In this document: piece after piece, positions 44,179 to 53,016 of the stretch
How positions within the stretch are numbered: position 1 is the stretch's first letter
Layout of the letters: each line of letters begins with the position of its first letter
NCBI GenBank assembly: GCA_016719575.1
Contig: JADJYV010000013.1
Coordinates: forward strand, 744,001-808,000
Origin: Pseudobdellovibrionaceae bacterium
GTDB taxonomy: Bacteria > Bdellovibrionota > Bdellovibrionia > Bdellovibrionales > Bdellovibrionaceae
Direction of reading: 5' to 3'
Length of the DNA: 64,000 bases
Notes under the pieces: model-generated
Told to the model about the DNA's origin: nothing
Database searches by the model: none
Seen by the model: only the letters and a program-made list of their open reading frames with translations
Position numbers and translations under genes: made by a program

Positions 44179-44595
44179 ATGAAAAATGCTTTTTTCCTTA
44201 TTGCTTCATTGCTTGTTTCTAACGCGGCCTTTGCTCAATTTGGTGGTTTACCGACGATAAGCAAAATTGAAAATGCAAATTATTTTTGCGGCGACCAAAA
44301 AGGTGCATTCGCTTTGAAGGTCAATGAACCCGCTAGAGTTTGGCAAACTGAACTGAACGATCAGGGCTCCGCCGAGTCCGGGCTCGAAATCAAAGTCGAA
44401 GATATCAAAAACATTCGCAGCGAACATCATTTCGACATTAAAGGGTCTATGCAAGCTGGCGATGATGAACTGAAGTATAATTTCAAACTTAGGGCAGACC
44501 ATGTCACTAAGGCCATCACTTTAGAGACGAAAATTACGAATGAAAAAGGCGAAGAAATTCTTTTGCCTCAGACTTCATGTTCGCTCGTTCCCTAG
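44179..44595 (+). CDS. Small exported protein, right twin
   Basis: The 138-residue product has a signal peptide (MKNAFFLIASLLVSNAAFAQ) and an NYFCGD motif. Its C-terminal 47 residues are identical to those of the twin at 42060-42482. The ribosome-binding context (AGGAGATTTCT) is also shared. The differences cluster in the N-terminal mature part and around residues 78-97. Function unknown. Probably a periplasmic or secreted protein. Confidence 0.75.
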   Translation: MKNAFFLIASLLVSNAAFAQFGGLPTISKIENANYFCGDQKGAFALKVNEPARVWQTELNDQGSAESGLEIKVEDIKNIRSEHHFDIKGSMQAGDDELKYNFKLRADHVTKAITLETKITNEKGEEILLPQTSCSLVP

Positions 44596-44603
44596 TCGCC
44601 TAT
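44461..44603 (+). repeat. 143-bp direct repeat, right copy
   Basis: Matches 42348-42490 with one mismatch. It extends past the stop codon, so selection on the protein alone does not explain the identity. Confidence 0.85.
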
Positions 44604-44605
44604 CC

Positions 44606-44631
44606 GCTTTTCTTCTCGTTTGAGGAAAAGC
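44606..44631. terminator. Hairpin between convergent genes
   Basis: GCTTTTC (44606-44612) and GAAAAGC (44625-44631) can pair, with CTC/GAG inside the loop. It lies in the short gap between the right twin and a convergent exported-protein gene. Confidence 0.35.
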
Positions 44632-44637
44632 TGACTC

Positions 44638-45150
44638 TTAGAGGCTTTCGTTTTTCATCTGGCAAGAGTAAACCCACGCGACTCCGTCTTGGCCAAAATA
44701 ATCCTTGGGCGGACTTGTGTTCGCAACGATGACTTTTTCAAGAGTGATTGGTGTCCGAAAGAATTCGTCCCGATTTTTCTGTTTCTCAAATGTGATAAAG
44801 ACATCCACACCCGAAGCAAGCCCTAGTGGGTAATAGTCTTGTACTGTTGACATAGGATCGACGCCCCCGTCCGCACGTCCCTCTGAGTAGGGATTGGCCT
44901 CTACCGGCAAGCCTGTGATTTTGTAATTTACCGACAACTTCTCCTCCGGGGGAACGGAGTGAACATTATCTTGGAAGATATAAAAATTCGAAAGTTCCAC
45001 TGAGCAATCCGTCGTCGTTTTCTCAAATTTTTTAAGCTTTGAATTGTATATCTCAACCTTTCCCGACAACAAAACAACCTGATCCGCTGAGTTGCCAGCC
45101 AAACTGCTCACCGAAAACAAAAGACCCACTATTGCGACTAACGATTTCAT
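44638..45150 (-). CDS. Exported hypothetical protein
   Basis: The 170-residue product has a signal peptide (MKSLVAIVGLLFSVSSLAG). The mature part looks like a small beta-rich domain, with two Cys residues (TDCSVELS and YSCQMKNE) likely to pair. No family is recognised. It is convergent with the right twin gene and divergent from the TPR gene. Confidence 0.65.
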   Translation of the reverse strand: MKSLVAIVGLLFSVSSLAGNSADQVVLLSGKVEIYNSKLKKFEKTTTDCSVELSNFYIFQDNVHSVPPEEKLSVNYKITGLPVEANPYSEGRADGGVDPMSTVQDYYPLGLASGVDVFITFEKQKNRDEFFRTPITLEKVIVANTSPPKDYFGQDGVAWVYSCQMKNESL

Positions 45151-45348
45151 TTGAATTCCTCACCTTTGGAATTATTAAATTGCTCTTGCCTGTACTACCC
45201 CCTTCGACTTGTCGGAACAATAACAATGTCTCGATTTTCCTCGACTAACGAACAGGAAAAAGTTTCGATCTGCTTCCGAGCCAGTCCAAAGGTATTGAAA
45301 TCACTCGTTAATCTAAAGGCTTCGGCCGAGGTGTCCGAAAGGATAGTC

Positions 45349-46125
45349 ATGAAATGGAGCGCTGCCATGAAGATAATTTTAAAATTCGCTATGTTCTTGT
45401 CTTATATTGGTTCTCCCGTCCTTGCGCAAGCCGGCAATGAGGATCGCTATCGCCCCATTCTAGAGCAAGCCAGTGATGAATATAAGCTTGGGAATTACAA
45501 AGCAGCCGCAAAAACGTTTAAAAAGGTCTATTCAAAATCCCCAGAATTAAAAAAGCCTGCATTTGACGGCCTAATAGAAACTTTGCGCAGCAATAAACAA
45601 TGGGACGAGGCCATTGACGTCCTAAAATCAGAAATTCAAACAAGCCCCTTCGTAAGTGACTATCGAATTTGGCTATCGGAAATTTATTATTCTGCCGGTA
45701 ACTATCCTGCAACTCTTCACGAACTGGCATTTGCTGAAAAAATCACCGGCCCAAATGAATCTGTTTTAAAAATAAGATATCAAACCCAACAAAAACTCGG
45801 TCAACACCAGGAAGCTATTGCAACAATCACTCAATATCTCGAAAAACAGCCAAAATCCTATGAGGCACTTGCCGCAAGATCAAGTTCTTACTTTGAACTC
45901 AATCTTCCGGGCAAAGCCTACGCAGACCTTCAAGAAGGCTATAAACTACGTCCCTTCGATGAACATATCATTTCAAATCTTACAAAAGTGGCCTATGTCC
46001 TTGGCCGTCATGGGGATGTAAAAATTCACGGGCAAAAATGTATGGATCAATTTCAAAAAATATTTTGTGCTACGAATCCCTTGGAAAGTCTGCCTTTAAA
46101 ATCGGAGACTATCCCAGAGCGATAA
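45349..46125 (+). CDS. Exported TPR protein, N-terminal part (frame broken at 46055-46060)
   Basis: AAAGGAT before the ATG at 45349 sets the start (MKWSAAMKIILKFAMFLSY, a signal peptide ending LAQAG). TPR units follow, such as YKLGNYKAAAKTFKKVYSKSP and LSEIYYSAGNYPATLHELAFAEK. After QFQK the frame runs into an unrelated tail and stops at 46125, while the TPR sequence continues in the -1 frame. One missing A in the six-A run at 46055-46060 explains this. The intact protein would have about 513 residues and more than ten TPRs. It is the first gene of a three-gene surface module. Confidence 0.75.
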   Translation: MKWSAAMKIILKFAMFLSYIGSPVLAQAGNEDRYRPILEQASDEYKLGNYKAAAKTFKKVYSKSPELKKPAFDGLIETLRSNKQWDEAIDVLKSEIQTSPFVSDYRIWLSEIYYSAGNYPATLHELAFAEKITGPNESVLKIRYQTQQKLGQHQEAIATITQYLEKQPKSYEALAARSSSYFELNLPGKAYADLQEGYKLRPFDEHIISNLTKVAYVLGRHGDVKIHGQKCMDQFQKIFCATNPLESLPLKSETIPER

Positions 46126-46889
46126 GGCATTTCGAAACAGTTTTAACTCTCAATCCAAATAGCCTTGAGAATCGCCAAGCCTTAGCCGAGTCTCTCGCCC
46201 AAAATGGCAATCATGCTGAAAGCGATTCGCACTACACACAGATTTTAAAAATGAATCCAAGCTACCTCCCCGCAATGAAAAGTTGGGCACAGAACCTCAA
46301 CAAAAGAAAAAACGTAGCTGTCCTTGGCGAACGCCTCCTGGACTTTAGCTCTCGTCGCCCCGAGGACCTCTGGGCTGCCGTGGAACTTTCGCGCCTTCTA
46401 CATTTGGTAGGAAACAATGATCAGGCCGTAGCGACAATGAAAAATATTGCGAAAACTTCAGACTCTGATACGGCGAGAATCTATTACGCCAAAACTTTGT
46501 ATGATGTTGGTCAATACAATGAAGCCGCTAAAGCCATTAACGAAATTAAGGACGAAACCTACGAAAAAACATATCACCTCGGCCTGATCAGCTTAAAAGA
46601 TAAAAAACTCATCGAAGCCATTGATCAGTGGCAAAAAGTTGGCTCATCATCGCCACTCTATTTCCAAGCTCAATTCAATACGGTCCTTGCCTATGAACAA
46701 CAGGGGGATTTTAAAAAAGCAAAAGAGCTGCTTTCAGCTCTCAATCCACCTACAGAATATAAAATACTAACTGATCGAAAATTTCTGTCTTTGAGCTTGG
46801 CTGAAGAGCGAAAGCCTGCAACTTCGGCGCTCGTACAAACAACAAATGAACCGACATATTTTCTTGAATGGAAGCTTCCGACATTATGA
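46038..46889 (+). CDS. TPR protein, C-terminal part (continuation of 45349-46125)
   Basis: This frame carries the rest of the TPR protein from about 46059. Its first units are CYESLGKSAFKIGDYPRAIRH and LAESLAQNGNHAESDSHYTQI, and repeats continue to about 46790. The ATG at 46038 has no ribosome-binding site and is probably not used; the piece belongs to the upstream reading frame. The stop overlaps the ATG of the next gene (ATGA at 46886), which supports a single operon. The protein is probably periplasmic and a docking factor for the beta-barrel and lipoprotein encoded next. Confidence 0.72.
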   Translation: MYGSISKNILCYESLGKSAFKIGDYPRAIRHFETVLTLNPNSLENRQALAESLAQNGNHAESDSHYTQILKMNPSYLPAMKSWAQNLNKRKNVAVLGERLLDFSSRRPEDLWAAVELSRLLHLVGNNDQAVATMKNIAKTSDSDTARIYYAKTLYDVGQYNEAAKAINEIKDETYEKTYHLGLISLKDKKLIEAIDQWQKVGSSSPLYFQAQFNTVLAYEQQGDFKKAKELLSALNPPTEYKILTDRKFLSLSLAEERKPATSALVQTTNEPTYFLEWKLPTL

Positions 46890-47638
46890 AAAATCTTAGC
46901 CTTACACTCACAATACTATTTTTAAGCCCAGCCCTTTTTGCTCAATCGATTGAAGAGGGGCGGTCTATAAGCGCTTACTCTGGTTACACCCTGCAATCTT
47001 CGAAACTTTCCGGCACGGGATTTAATTCTGAACTTCCAGGAAAGGGAAGTCTCCTCTATGGCTTTGATTTCTCCTATCAGGGGCAACAGAACCCTACGCG
47101 CTATATTTTTAAATATAGCACTGCGAATGGAGAGCAATCGGCTCCCTCGGGCCTCAGCCCCTCTAAACTCACTGTTCAGCGCGAAGAGTATTCATTTCAA
47201 GCGTCGCTGGCTCTATGGGATTCGGGAATTCTCGAAAACCTACGTCTCGGACTCGGGTATGCCTACCTACAAAGCGGCGCCACCGACACCTCCCCCAATA
47301 ATGTTCTGACAAAACAAACTACCCAGGGTGTCTTATTCGGCCTTTCCTATACTTCGAAATTTTCGTCCGACTTGTCTCTGATTTCTGATTTTCTTATTTA
47401 TCTACCACATCAGTTCAATGAATCAAGTCAAGTTACTGGATACAACACCCGCTACATCGGTACTGAAATCAAATTCGTCGCAGAATATTTGTTTGCGGAC
47501 AATGCGGCGGTTTTCGGCGGCATGATCTACCGATTGGATCAAGCCTCATTTGATGGATCCGTCAATCGTGGAGTCACTGGCGGAGTAGACGCAAGAACAG
47601 TTTTTACAATTCCAATAGGTTTAAAGTTTGGCTATTAA
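46886..47638 (+). CDS. Outer-membrane beta-barrel protein
   Basis: The ATG at 46886 overlaps the TPR stop by four bases (the frame is also open from 46868). The 250-residue product has a signal peptide ending ALFAQ. Alternating hydrophobic/aromatic strands follow, for example RYIFKYSTANG, YSFQASLALWD, VLFGLSYTSKF and YIGTEIKFVAEYLF. The C-terminus IPIGLKFGY has the terminal aromatic typical of outer-membrane barrels. About ten to twelve strands are likely. It is not matched to a named family. It probably forms a surface complex with the TPR protein and the large lipoprotein. Confidence 0.7.
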   Translation: MKNLSLTLTILFLSPALFAQSIEEGRSISAYSGYTLQSSKLSGTGFNSELPGKGSLLYGFDFSYQGQQNPTRYIFKYSTANGEQSAPSGLSPSKLTVQREEYSFQASLALWDSGILENLRLGLGYAYLQSGATDTSPNNVLTKQTTQGVLFGLSYTSKFSSDLSLISDFLIYLPHQFNESSQVTGYNTRYIGTEIKFVAEYLFADNAAVFGGMIYRLDQASFDGSVNRGVTGGVDARTVFTIPIGLKFGY

Positions 47639-47651
47639 AAATGAGGACACT

Positions 47652-49247
47652 ATGAGAAAAAACCACTTCAAACTAATAACTATCTTGTTCTCGATGCTCC
47701 TCGCATCCGGTTGCAACAAAGACGCCACCGTTTCAAATTTGACACCTGAGTCCGGTGGGACTGGCGGTGGTGGCGGTGGCTCGACAAGCTCAGCAAATAG
47801 CTGTTCTTCACCAACCACCTCAGCAATTTGGAAAGGCGAGCGCTCAACGGCAGCCACCGTTGGAGTTCGCGGAGCCTGGTCTGATATAAAAGTAATCCCA
47901 AGCTCGACGAATCCCGGAATGGTCTATATTGATGCTGGTTGCTCTTGCATAAAGTACACTTTTTGGGATGGAACTGATTGGAATACCGAAGTGATTTCTG
48001 CCGGAAGCTCTACCTCTTTTACTTATATTCGCTTGGCCTACTTAAGCACTGGCATCCCCGTTGTTGTCTGGTCGAACTCGACAACAACTTTACAACTTGC
48101 GATACGTAACTCTGCCAGCCTTACCTCCGAAGGAACTTGGACCATCACCAATCTCGATACCGGTGGAACTGCCATACGATCTATAGAGCTAAAAATTAAT
48201 CCCGCGGATCAAGTCGCCGTGTTATACGCAAGAAATACTGGCGGCACAGCGCACTTAGTTCTTTGCACTTCGAACTGCAGTAGCGGAGCAAACTATTCGA
48301 CTCCGTCTAGCTCATTAGGAACCGTGGGCACAAACCCAAATAATTTCGGTCTTGGTTGGTGCAAGGCGAGTTCAGGCTACTATCCTGTCATCGCCCTCTC
48401 CGGCGGAACAAATACGACATTTGGAGTTTGTCGCCAGGCAACGCTCTCGACTTGCTTAACTGGAATAGCAAGCTGGGCTGGCGGAGCTTTGCAAACACTC
48501 ACAGGATCTGGTGCCAATCGTGTCACGACCCAACTTGCGATTGATGACACCACGACAGATGCCCCTGTTCGAGCTGTGTTAAATAACGGAGCTGCAATTG
48601 CCTACTATCAATCCGCATTCGCTGGCGGTGGTTGTGCCGCTGGCACTATCGGTGCCATTGCTTCTGGTGGAACAATTTCGGGAACTGGCGCTACGAATGG
48701 AAATGCCTACCTTGAAATACAGGCTGTCAGCGGTGGCAACTATCATCTGATTGCCAATGAAGGAACAACCCTTGTTCGTTACTACAACACAACCTCGGGA
48801 TCGTTTACGACCTGGAATGCAGCAGGAACTGTTGCCACTGCAACTCTGGCCGCTGCTGGCGTCACGCGAGGCGGTCTTGCTGTCGACACTACACTTAGCC
48901 AGGCTTATACAAGTTTTGCCAGAACTGCGGCAGGGACTCCCTTCCCTGGCAACCTCATGCTCGGCTGGGTCGAAAACACCACCGTTACCTCAAATAATGC
49001 TACAGCCCAATTTTACGAAACACCGGTCACTTTCGATGGTCAAATACAAACCTTAACCAATCAGGTCCCCAATATCTCTCTTGCTGCCACATCCTCTGGC
49101 ACTCCAGCCTCGGCGTTTGTTGACTACTCCTCTGGCTCAGCGACTGTCGGCGTTTTAAAGTATGCGATTCGCAGCGGCTCTACTGCAGCAACAAGTTGGT
49201 TTGTCAGAACGATTCCCTCGTTGCACAGCCACAATCTGTCGCACTAG
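47652..49247 (+). CDS. Large lipoprotein, N-terminal part (frame broken near 49215)
   Basis: The ATG at 47652 (MRKNHFKLITILFSMLLASGC) gives a lipobox LASGC with Cys21, then a Gly/Ser linker. The rest is rich in Thr, Ser, Gly and Asn with Trp-containing motifs (EGTWTITNLD, SWFVRT) that suggest a beta-propeller or sialidase-like repeat domain. The frame ends at 49247 with an unrelated tail, while matching sequence continues in the -1 frame from about 49218. One missing base around the CCC at 49215-49217 explains it. The intact protein would be about 859 residues and run to 50229. Confidence 0.72.
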   Translation: MRKNHFKLITILFSMLLASGCNKDATVSNLTPESGGTGGGGGGSTSSANSCSSPTTSAIWKGERSTAATVGVRGAWSDIKVIPSSTNPGMVYIDAGCSCIKYTFWDGTDWNTEVISAGSSTSFTYIRLAYLSTGIPVVVWSNSTTTLQLAIRNSASLTSEGTWTITNLDTGGTAIRSIELKINPADQVAVLYARNTGGTAHLVLCTSNCSSGANYSTPSSSLGTVGTNPNNFGLGWCKASSGYYPVIALSGGTNTTFGVCRQATLSTCLTGIASWAGGALQTLTGSGANRVTTQLAIDDTTTDAPVRAVLNNGAAIAYYQSAFAGGGCAAGTIGAIASGGTISGTGATNGNAYLEIQAVSGGNYHLIANEGTTLVRYYNTTSGSFTTWNAAGTVATATLAAAGVTRGGLAVDTTLSQAYTSFARTAAGTPFPGNLMLGWVENTTVTSNNATAQFYETPVTFDGQIQTLTNQVPNISLAATSSGTPASAFVDYSSGSATVGVLKYAIRSGSTAATSWFVRTIPSLHSHNLSH

Positions 49248-50143
49248 CATTTGATAGTAACAACAAACCTTGGATTGGTGTTTTTGACCAACAAAGCTTA
49301 CGATTTTTACTAGTAACAAATACCGAAACTGATGGAACTGGAGTTTGGTCTACCTATTACTTCCCGTTTCGAACGGCGGTGACTGCGGCGACCGCCCCCG
49401 CATTTCATAGCGTATCCATAGCGATCGATCGTTCGAGCACTTCGATCAGACCGGTCATGCTTGTTGGCGTTGCAAATCATGGCACTGTTGCGAACACAGG
49501 GATTTGGTCCGCTCGTCTTAATCCAACAACTGGCGACTGGTCTAATGTTACCCAGATTGACTCTACCAACTTGGCAAATTCTGTTTCGAATCTTACTTCT
49601 GACTACGACACAACCGGAAACATTGTTGTCGCTTATTTCGATCGGAGCGCAAGTAGCAGAATTGAGTATGCTCAAAGTATTGATGGGGGAGCCACCTGGT
49701 CGACCCCAACCAATGTCACCGCTCTCACTGGCATTGGCATGGGTGCAAAGATAAAAATAAATCCTGCGACCACTCGGCCTGCAATCACCTACTATGATCG
49801 AACAAACAACCGGGTGTATTATTCTTACTGCACAACCGCGTTAGCAAGTTGTACTTCCCTTGCAAATTGGTCTTACTCTTACCCAGAAAACTTAACTGCT
49901 GGAGTCAGTGGTCTTGCAGCAACTTCTGATGGTCTTCTTGGAACAGGCCTTTCGTTTACCAGCACCGGCGTCGCTTATGTCACTTACCCGATAGGCTCGG
50001 GCAACTCGGGACTCTTGGCTATCAACAATAACAGCTCCGGAAGTTTCCCCCTTTCGACAACTTTGTATGCTGGAAAAATGCAAACATCACAGCCAACACA
50101 GCTATTTCTGCAATCAATTTTGGCCAATCGGGATGGAACGTAG
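49196..50143 (+). CDS. Large lipoprotein, middle part
   Basis: This frame continues the upstream lipoprotein from about 49218, with SVALAFDSNNKPWIGVFDQ, WSARLNPTTGDWSNV and SIDGGATWSTPTNV. The last is an Asp-box-like motif of beta-propellers (SxDGGxTW). It is broken again at the A-run 50074-50078: after LYAGK the true sequence moves to the -1 frame, giving NANITANTAISAINFGQ. The TTG at 49196 is unlikely to be a real start. This and 47652-49247 are two pieces of one gene. Confidence 0.7.
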   Translation: MVCQNDSLVAQPQSVALAFDSNNKPWIGVFDQQSLRFLLVTNTETDGTGVWSTYYFPFRTAVTAATAPAFHSVSIAIDRSSTSIRPVMLVGVANHGTVANTGIWSARLNPTTGDWSNVTQIDSTNLANSVSNLTSDYDTTGNIVVAYFDRSASSRIEYAQSIDGGATWSTPTNVTALTGIGMGAKIKINPATTRPAITYYDRTNNRVYYSYCTTALASCTSLANWSYSYPENLTAGVSGLAATSDGLLGTGLSFTSTGVAYVTYPIGSGNSGLLAINNNSSGSFPLSTTLYAGKMQTSQPTQLFLQSILANRDGT

Positions 50144-50229
50144 ACTCGGTCAGAACTTCCACAGGATCGCTGCACACGCTGTTTACGGGGCCAGGCAACT
50201 GGCTCTACGCCACAAGTTGCGGTGACTAA
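50077..50229 (+). other. C-terminal tail of the large lipoprotein, third frame
   Basis: After the break at 50074-50078 the third frame encodes about 50 residues of matching composition (SGWNVDSVRTSTGSLHTLF, then GNWLYATSCGD) and stops at 50229. The final Cys may form a disulfide with an earlier one. Confidence 0.6.
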
Positions 50230-50397
50230 GTGTCGTTTCACAACCAATTCGGTTTGTTGAACAAGGACCAGCCACGAAGACAGAAGTAAACGCCATATGA
50301 CGCGGAGTTCAATCTCCCTCCTTGGTCTACGCGGTGCTTTTATGCTTTTAGTTGAAGCAGAAAAATGCCAGTCTTAGCCGAAATAAGGAGGCTCTTT

Positions 50398-50811
50398 ATG
50401 AAATGGATTCTTTCCATACTTGTATTGACCGTGGCGTTCCAAGCGACTGCAGCTGATAAAAAAATTGGTAATCTTGTTTTGGTTGAACGAACAATAGAGA
50501 ATGTTTTCAGTTCTTGCATTACTCAGATCGAAAAAGAGGACGGGCCAAATCCTCCAGGCCAATACTTTGCGTGCACTTTGCCAACATTAAAAAATTCTTT
50601 AGAATCAACTCCTCCCGCGCAAGTTTTGCTAAGACACAGAACCGCTGAGTGTACTGTGGATGCTGATGTGATAAACGCAAAAGTCTTCATTATGCTGAGT
50701 GGTGCGCAAGCAAACGCAACTTTTGCTACGGCGAAGTCCTGCCTGACAGAGGCCCTGAATACTTCGGCTACTAAGAATAGTCTTAAATTTCTCGTCTTTA
50801 CGGTCGAGTAG
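50398..50811 (+). CDS. Small exported hypothetical protein
   Basis: AAGGAGG lies eight bases before the ATG at 50398. The 137-residue product has a signal peptide (MKWILSILVLTVAFQATA) and a mature domain with four Cys (FSSCITQ, YFACTLP, AECTVD, KSCLTEA) that probably form two disulfides. Family unknown. Confidence 0.7.
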   Translation: MKWILSILVLTVAFQATAADKKIGNLVLVERTIENVFSSCITQIEKEDGPNPPGQYFACTLPTLKNSLESTPPAQVLLRHRTAECTVDADVINAKVFIMLSGAQANATFATAKSCLTEALNTSATKNSLKFLVFTVE

Positions 50812-50896
50812 ACCTTTGTCTGAATCTTTTAGAGAGTAGTTATTAAAATCGCCCGGCACCATTATCCTGAGATCATTCCAACAAAGGAGTTTCAGG

Positions 50897-52570
50897 ATGA
50901 AATTTCTAGTCGCCGGGCTTTTGCTTTTTTTAAGCCTTGAATCTCATGCCTCTGATCCCGATTGGAGCCAAGGAGCTCCCGTTCCCTCTGGCGGCAGAGC
51001 CAACCCTTATAATTTTTCTGCCGAAGAATTTTCTGAAATTCAAAAACTCGGAAAAATTCACGCGCAAGTCTACCCAGTAGAAACAACTGGAATGCTTCCA
51101 CCTTACTATCCCGTAAAAAATCTAATTGAAAACGATGGCTCCAATCCATTTCGCAAATTTCTAAATTCATTGGTGAGAAGATTTTCTGGCTATAAAAATA
51201 TGAACGATATTTTGGTCGACCTCGGTTTACATCCCTACCCCAAGGAAACAGACAAAGGGGTTTATGCTGTTCCCTATCCAAATGACTCTCGACCTGACCA
51301 TCTTATGGGCTTTGGCCTTCTTGATTCGAAAGATGGGATAGGTTTTAGCTTCAGTTGTGCCGCCTGCCACTCGGCAAATCTTTTTGGAAAAACTGTCTTG
51401 GGAATGACAAATCGCTTTCCACATGCAAATGAATTTTTTCTAAAAGTCAAATCTATCACTCCGAGCCTATCGCCGACTTTGTTTCAACTTTACACCGGAG
51501 CTACCGACGGAGAAACAAAGATGTTGTCGCGATTAATTGAAAACATGAAATCAGTTGGAGTCAAAAAGCCGATGACTCTTGGCCTCGACACCTCGTTGGC
51601 CCAAGTTAGTTTGTCGCTGAATCGTAGAAATCGCGACCCCTATGCAACCTATAGCTCTCATTATGCGTTTTTCCCACGCGCAGATATGGTTTTGGACGAT
51701 TGGCCTGCGGACTCAAAACCTGCCGTCTGGTGGAACTTAAAGTATAAAAATCGATGGCTCTCAGATGGTTCAGTACTGAGTGGAAATCCTATTTTTACAA
51801 ATATCCTTTGGAATGAAATTGGTCGCGGAGCAGACCTTTATGAACTTGAAAAATGGCTCAGCGAAAACAGAAATAAAATTGAAGAGCTTACCACCGCAGT
51901 CTTTTCTTCAGAAGCTCCGCGCATCACTGATTTTTTTCCAGCAGAAAAAATCAATCTTTCGCGAGCGATCGAAGGGCAAAAAATATTTAACAATACTTGC
52001 TCACGCTGTCATGGTCGTTACGAGAAAGGCTGGGAGCTACCAAACGCGAACCAATTGTCTGCCTCCGAAAAATTGAAAACAATTCAAGTCCTCTACAGAA
52101 CGACGACTCCAGTTGTTGATGTCGGTACGGACCCGTTTCGTCGTCGCGGAATGAAATCTCTAGAGCAACTCAATGATCTGGCAATTATGAAAAATAATGG
52201 CATCCGAATCCAGGAACAAAAGGGCTACGTGCCTCCTCCTCTTGTCGGAATTTGGGCTCGCTGGCCCTATTTTCATAACAACTCCATCCCGAATCTTTGC
52301 GCTTTGCTAACAAAAAAGGAACTTCGCCCGACAACTTATTATTCTGGCGAAGCCCTGCATCCTCAGAAAGACTTCGATTTTGACTGCAATGGATATCCCA
52401 CCGGCAAAAAAACACCTTCTGCTTGGAAACAATCAGTGTCTCTTTACGATACAAAAAAGTTAGGACTGAGCAATCAGGGACATGACGAGGGCATTTTTCT
52501 TAAAAATGGAAAAGAGCTTCTCAGTGAAGGCCAAAAGAAAGACTTAATCTTGTTTCTGCAAACTCTATAA
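50897..52570 (+). CDS. Exported dihaem c-type cytochrome (RoxA/MauG-like)
   Basis: The 557-residue product has a signal peptide (MKFLVAGLLLFLSLESHAS). It carries two haem-binding motifs, CAACHSAN at about residue 152 and CSRCHGRY at about residue 372. The spacing and the C-terminal VPPPLVGIWARWPYFHNNSIPN resemble dihaem cytochrome peroxidase-like proteins of the RoxA/MauG type. In this group GIWARWPYFHNNS-type segments border the second haem. It is probably a periplasmic oxidoreductase; the substrate is unknown. AAAGGAG precedes the ATG at eight bases. Confidence 0.78.
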   Translation: MKFLVAGLLLFLSLESHASDPDWSQGAPVPSGGRANPYNFSAEEFSEIQKLGKIHAQVYPVETTGMLPPYYPVKNLIENDGSNPFRKFLNSLVRRFSGYKNMNDILVDLGLHPYPKETDKGVYAVPYPNDSRPDHLMGFGLLDSKDGIGFSFSCAACHSANLFGKTVLGMTNRFPHANEFFLKVKSITPSLSPTLFQLYTGATDGETKMLSRLIENMKSVGVKKPMTLGLDTSLAQVSLSLNRRNRDPYATYSSHYAFFPRADMVLDDWPADSKPAVWWNLKYKNRWLSDGSVLSGNPIFTNILWNEIGRGADLYELEKWLSENRNKIEELTTAVFSSEAPRITDFFPAEKINLSRAIEGQKIFNNTCSRCHGRYEKGWELPNANQLSASEKLKTIQVLYRTTTPVVDVGTDPFRRRGMKSLEQLNDLAIMKNNGIRIQEQKGYVPPPLVGIWARWPYFHNNSIPNLCALLTKKELRPTTYYSGEALHPQKDFDFDCNGYPTGKKTPSAWKQSVSLYDTKKLGLSNQGHDEGIFLKNGKELLSEGQKKDLILFLQTL

Positions 52571-52701
52571 CAAGATTTAGGTCCTGTTGGATCCAGACAT
52601 TGGTGTCGGGCCAGTCTGTGATTTTAAAACCAGGCTTCACATCACCGAAAATCAGCCGATAATAGAAGTACGAAATTAACCTTAACACAAGGGGATCAAC
52701 A

Positions 52702-53010
52702 ATGGGTTTTAGCCAACAGTATGATGTGCCTGGACTTTACGACTTTCTTACCAACACTCCAGAGTCCGGCCTCAGAAAAATGATGGTTGATAACAAAACG
52801 TTTACTGAGCCACACTTTAACCTTCTAATGAAAGTAGTTCGCGCTTGCGACGAAACCAAATTCTGTGAGCATGCAGAGAAAGCAGATTTCCCAAAAGTAA
52901 AACTGGGTCCTGCGGAAATTAAAATCAAAGAGAAATTCTGGAATGATTGTTTCTCTTGTTTATCAACAAAGGGACTTTTGAATCCCTCTCAGAAAAAGAA
53001 TGCAGCCTAA
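52702..53010 (+). CDS. Small cytoplasmic hypothetical protein
   Basis: AAGGGG lies seven bases before the ATG at 52702. The 102-residue product has no signal peptide but four Cys (ACDETKFCEHAEK and DCFSCLST). The paired arrangement could bind a metal. The C-terminus is basic. It is immediately followed by the RlmM-like methyltransferase gene. Family unknown. Confidence 0.6.
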   Translation: MGFSQQYDVPGLYDFLTNTPESGLRKMMVDNKTFTEPHFNLLMKVVRACDETKFCEHAEKADFPKVKLGPAEIKIKEKFWNDCFSCLSTKGLLNPSQKKNAA

Positions 53011-53016
53011 TTCGGC

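Noticed and set aside
46054..46062. Programmed -1 frameshift in the TPR gene
   Set aside because: The run does not form a proper slippery heptamer in the original frame (the second codon would not re-pair), so a simple one-base deletion is more likely.
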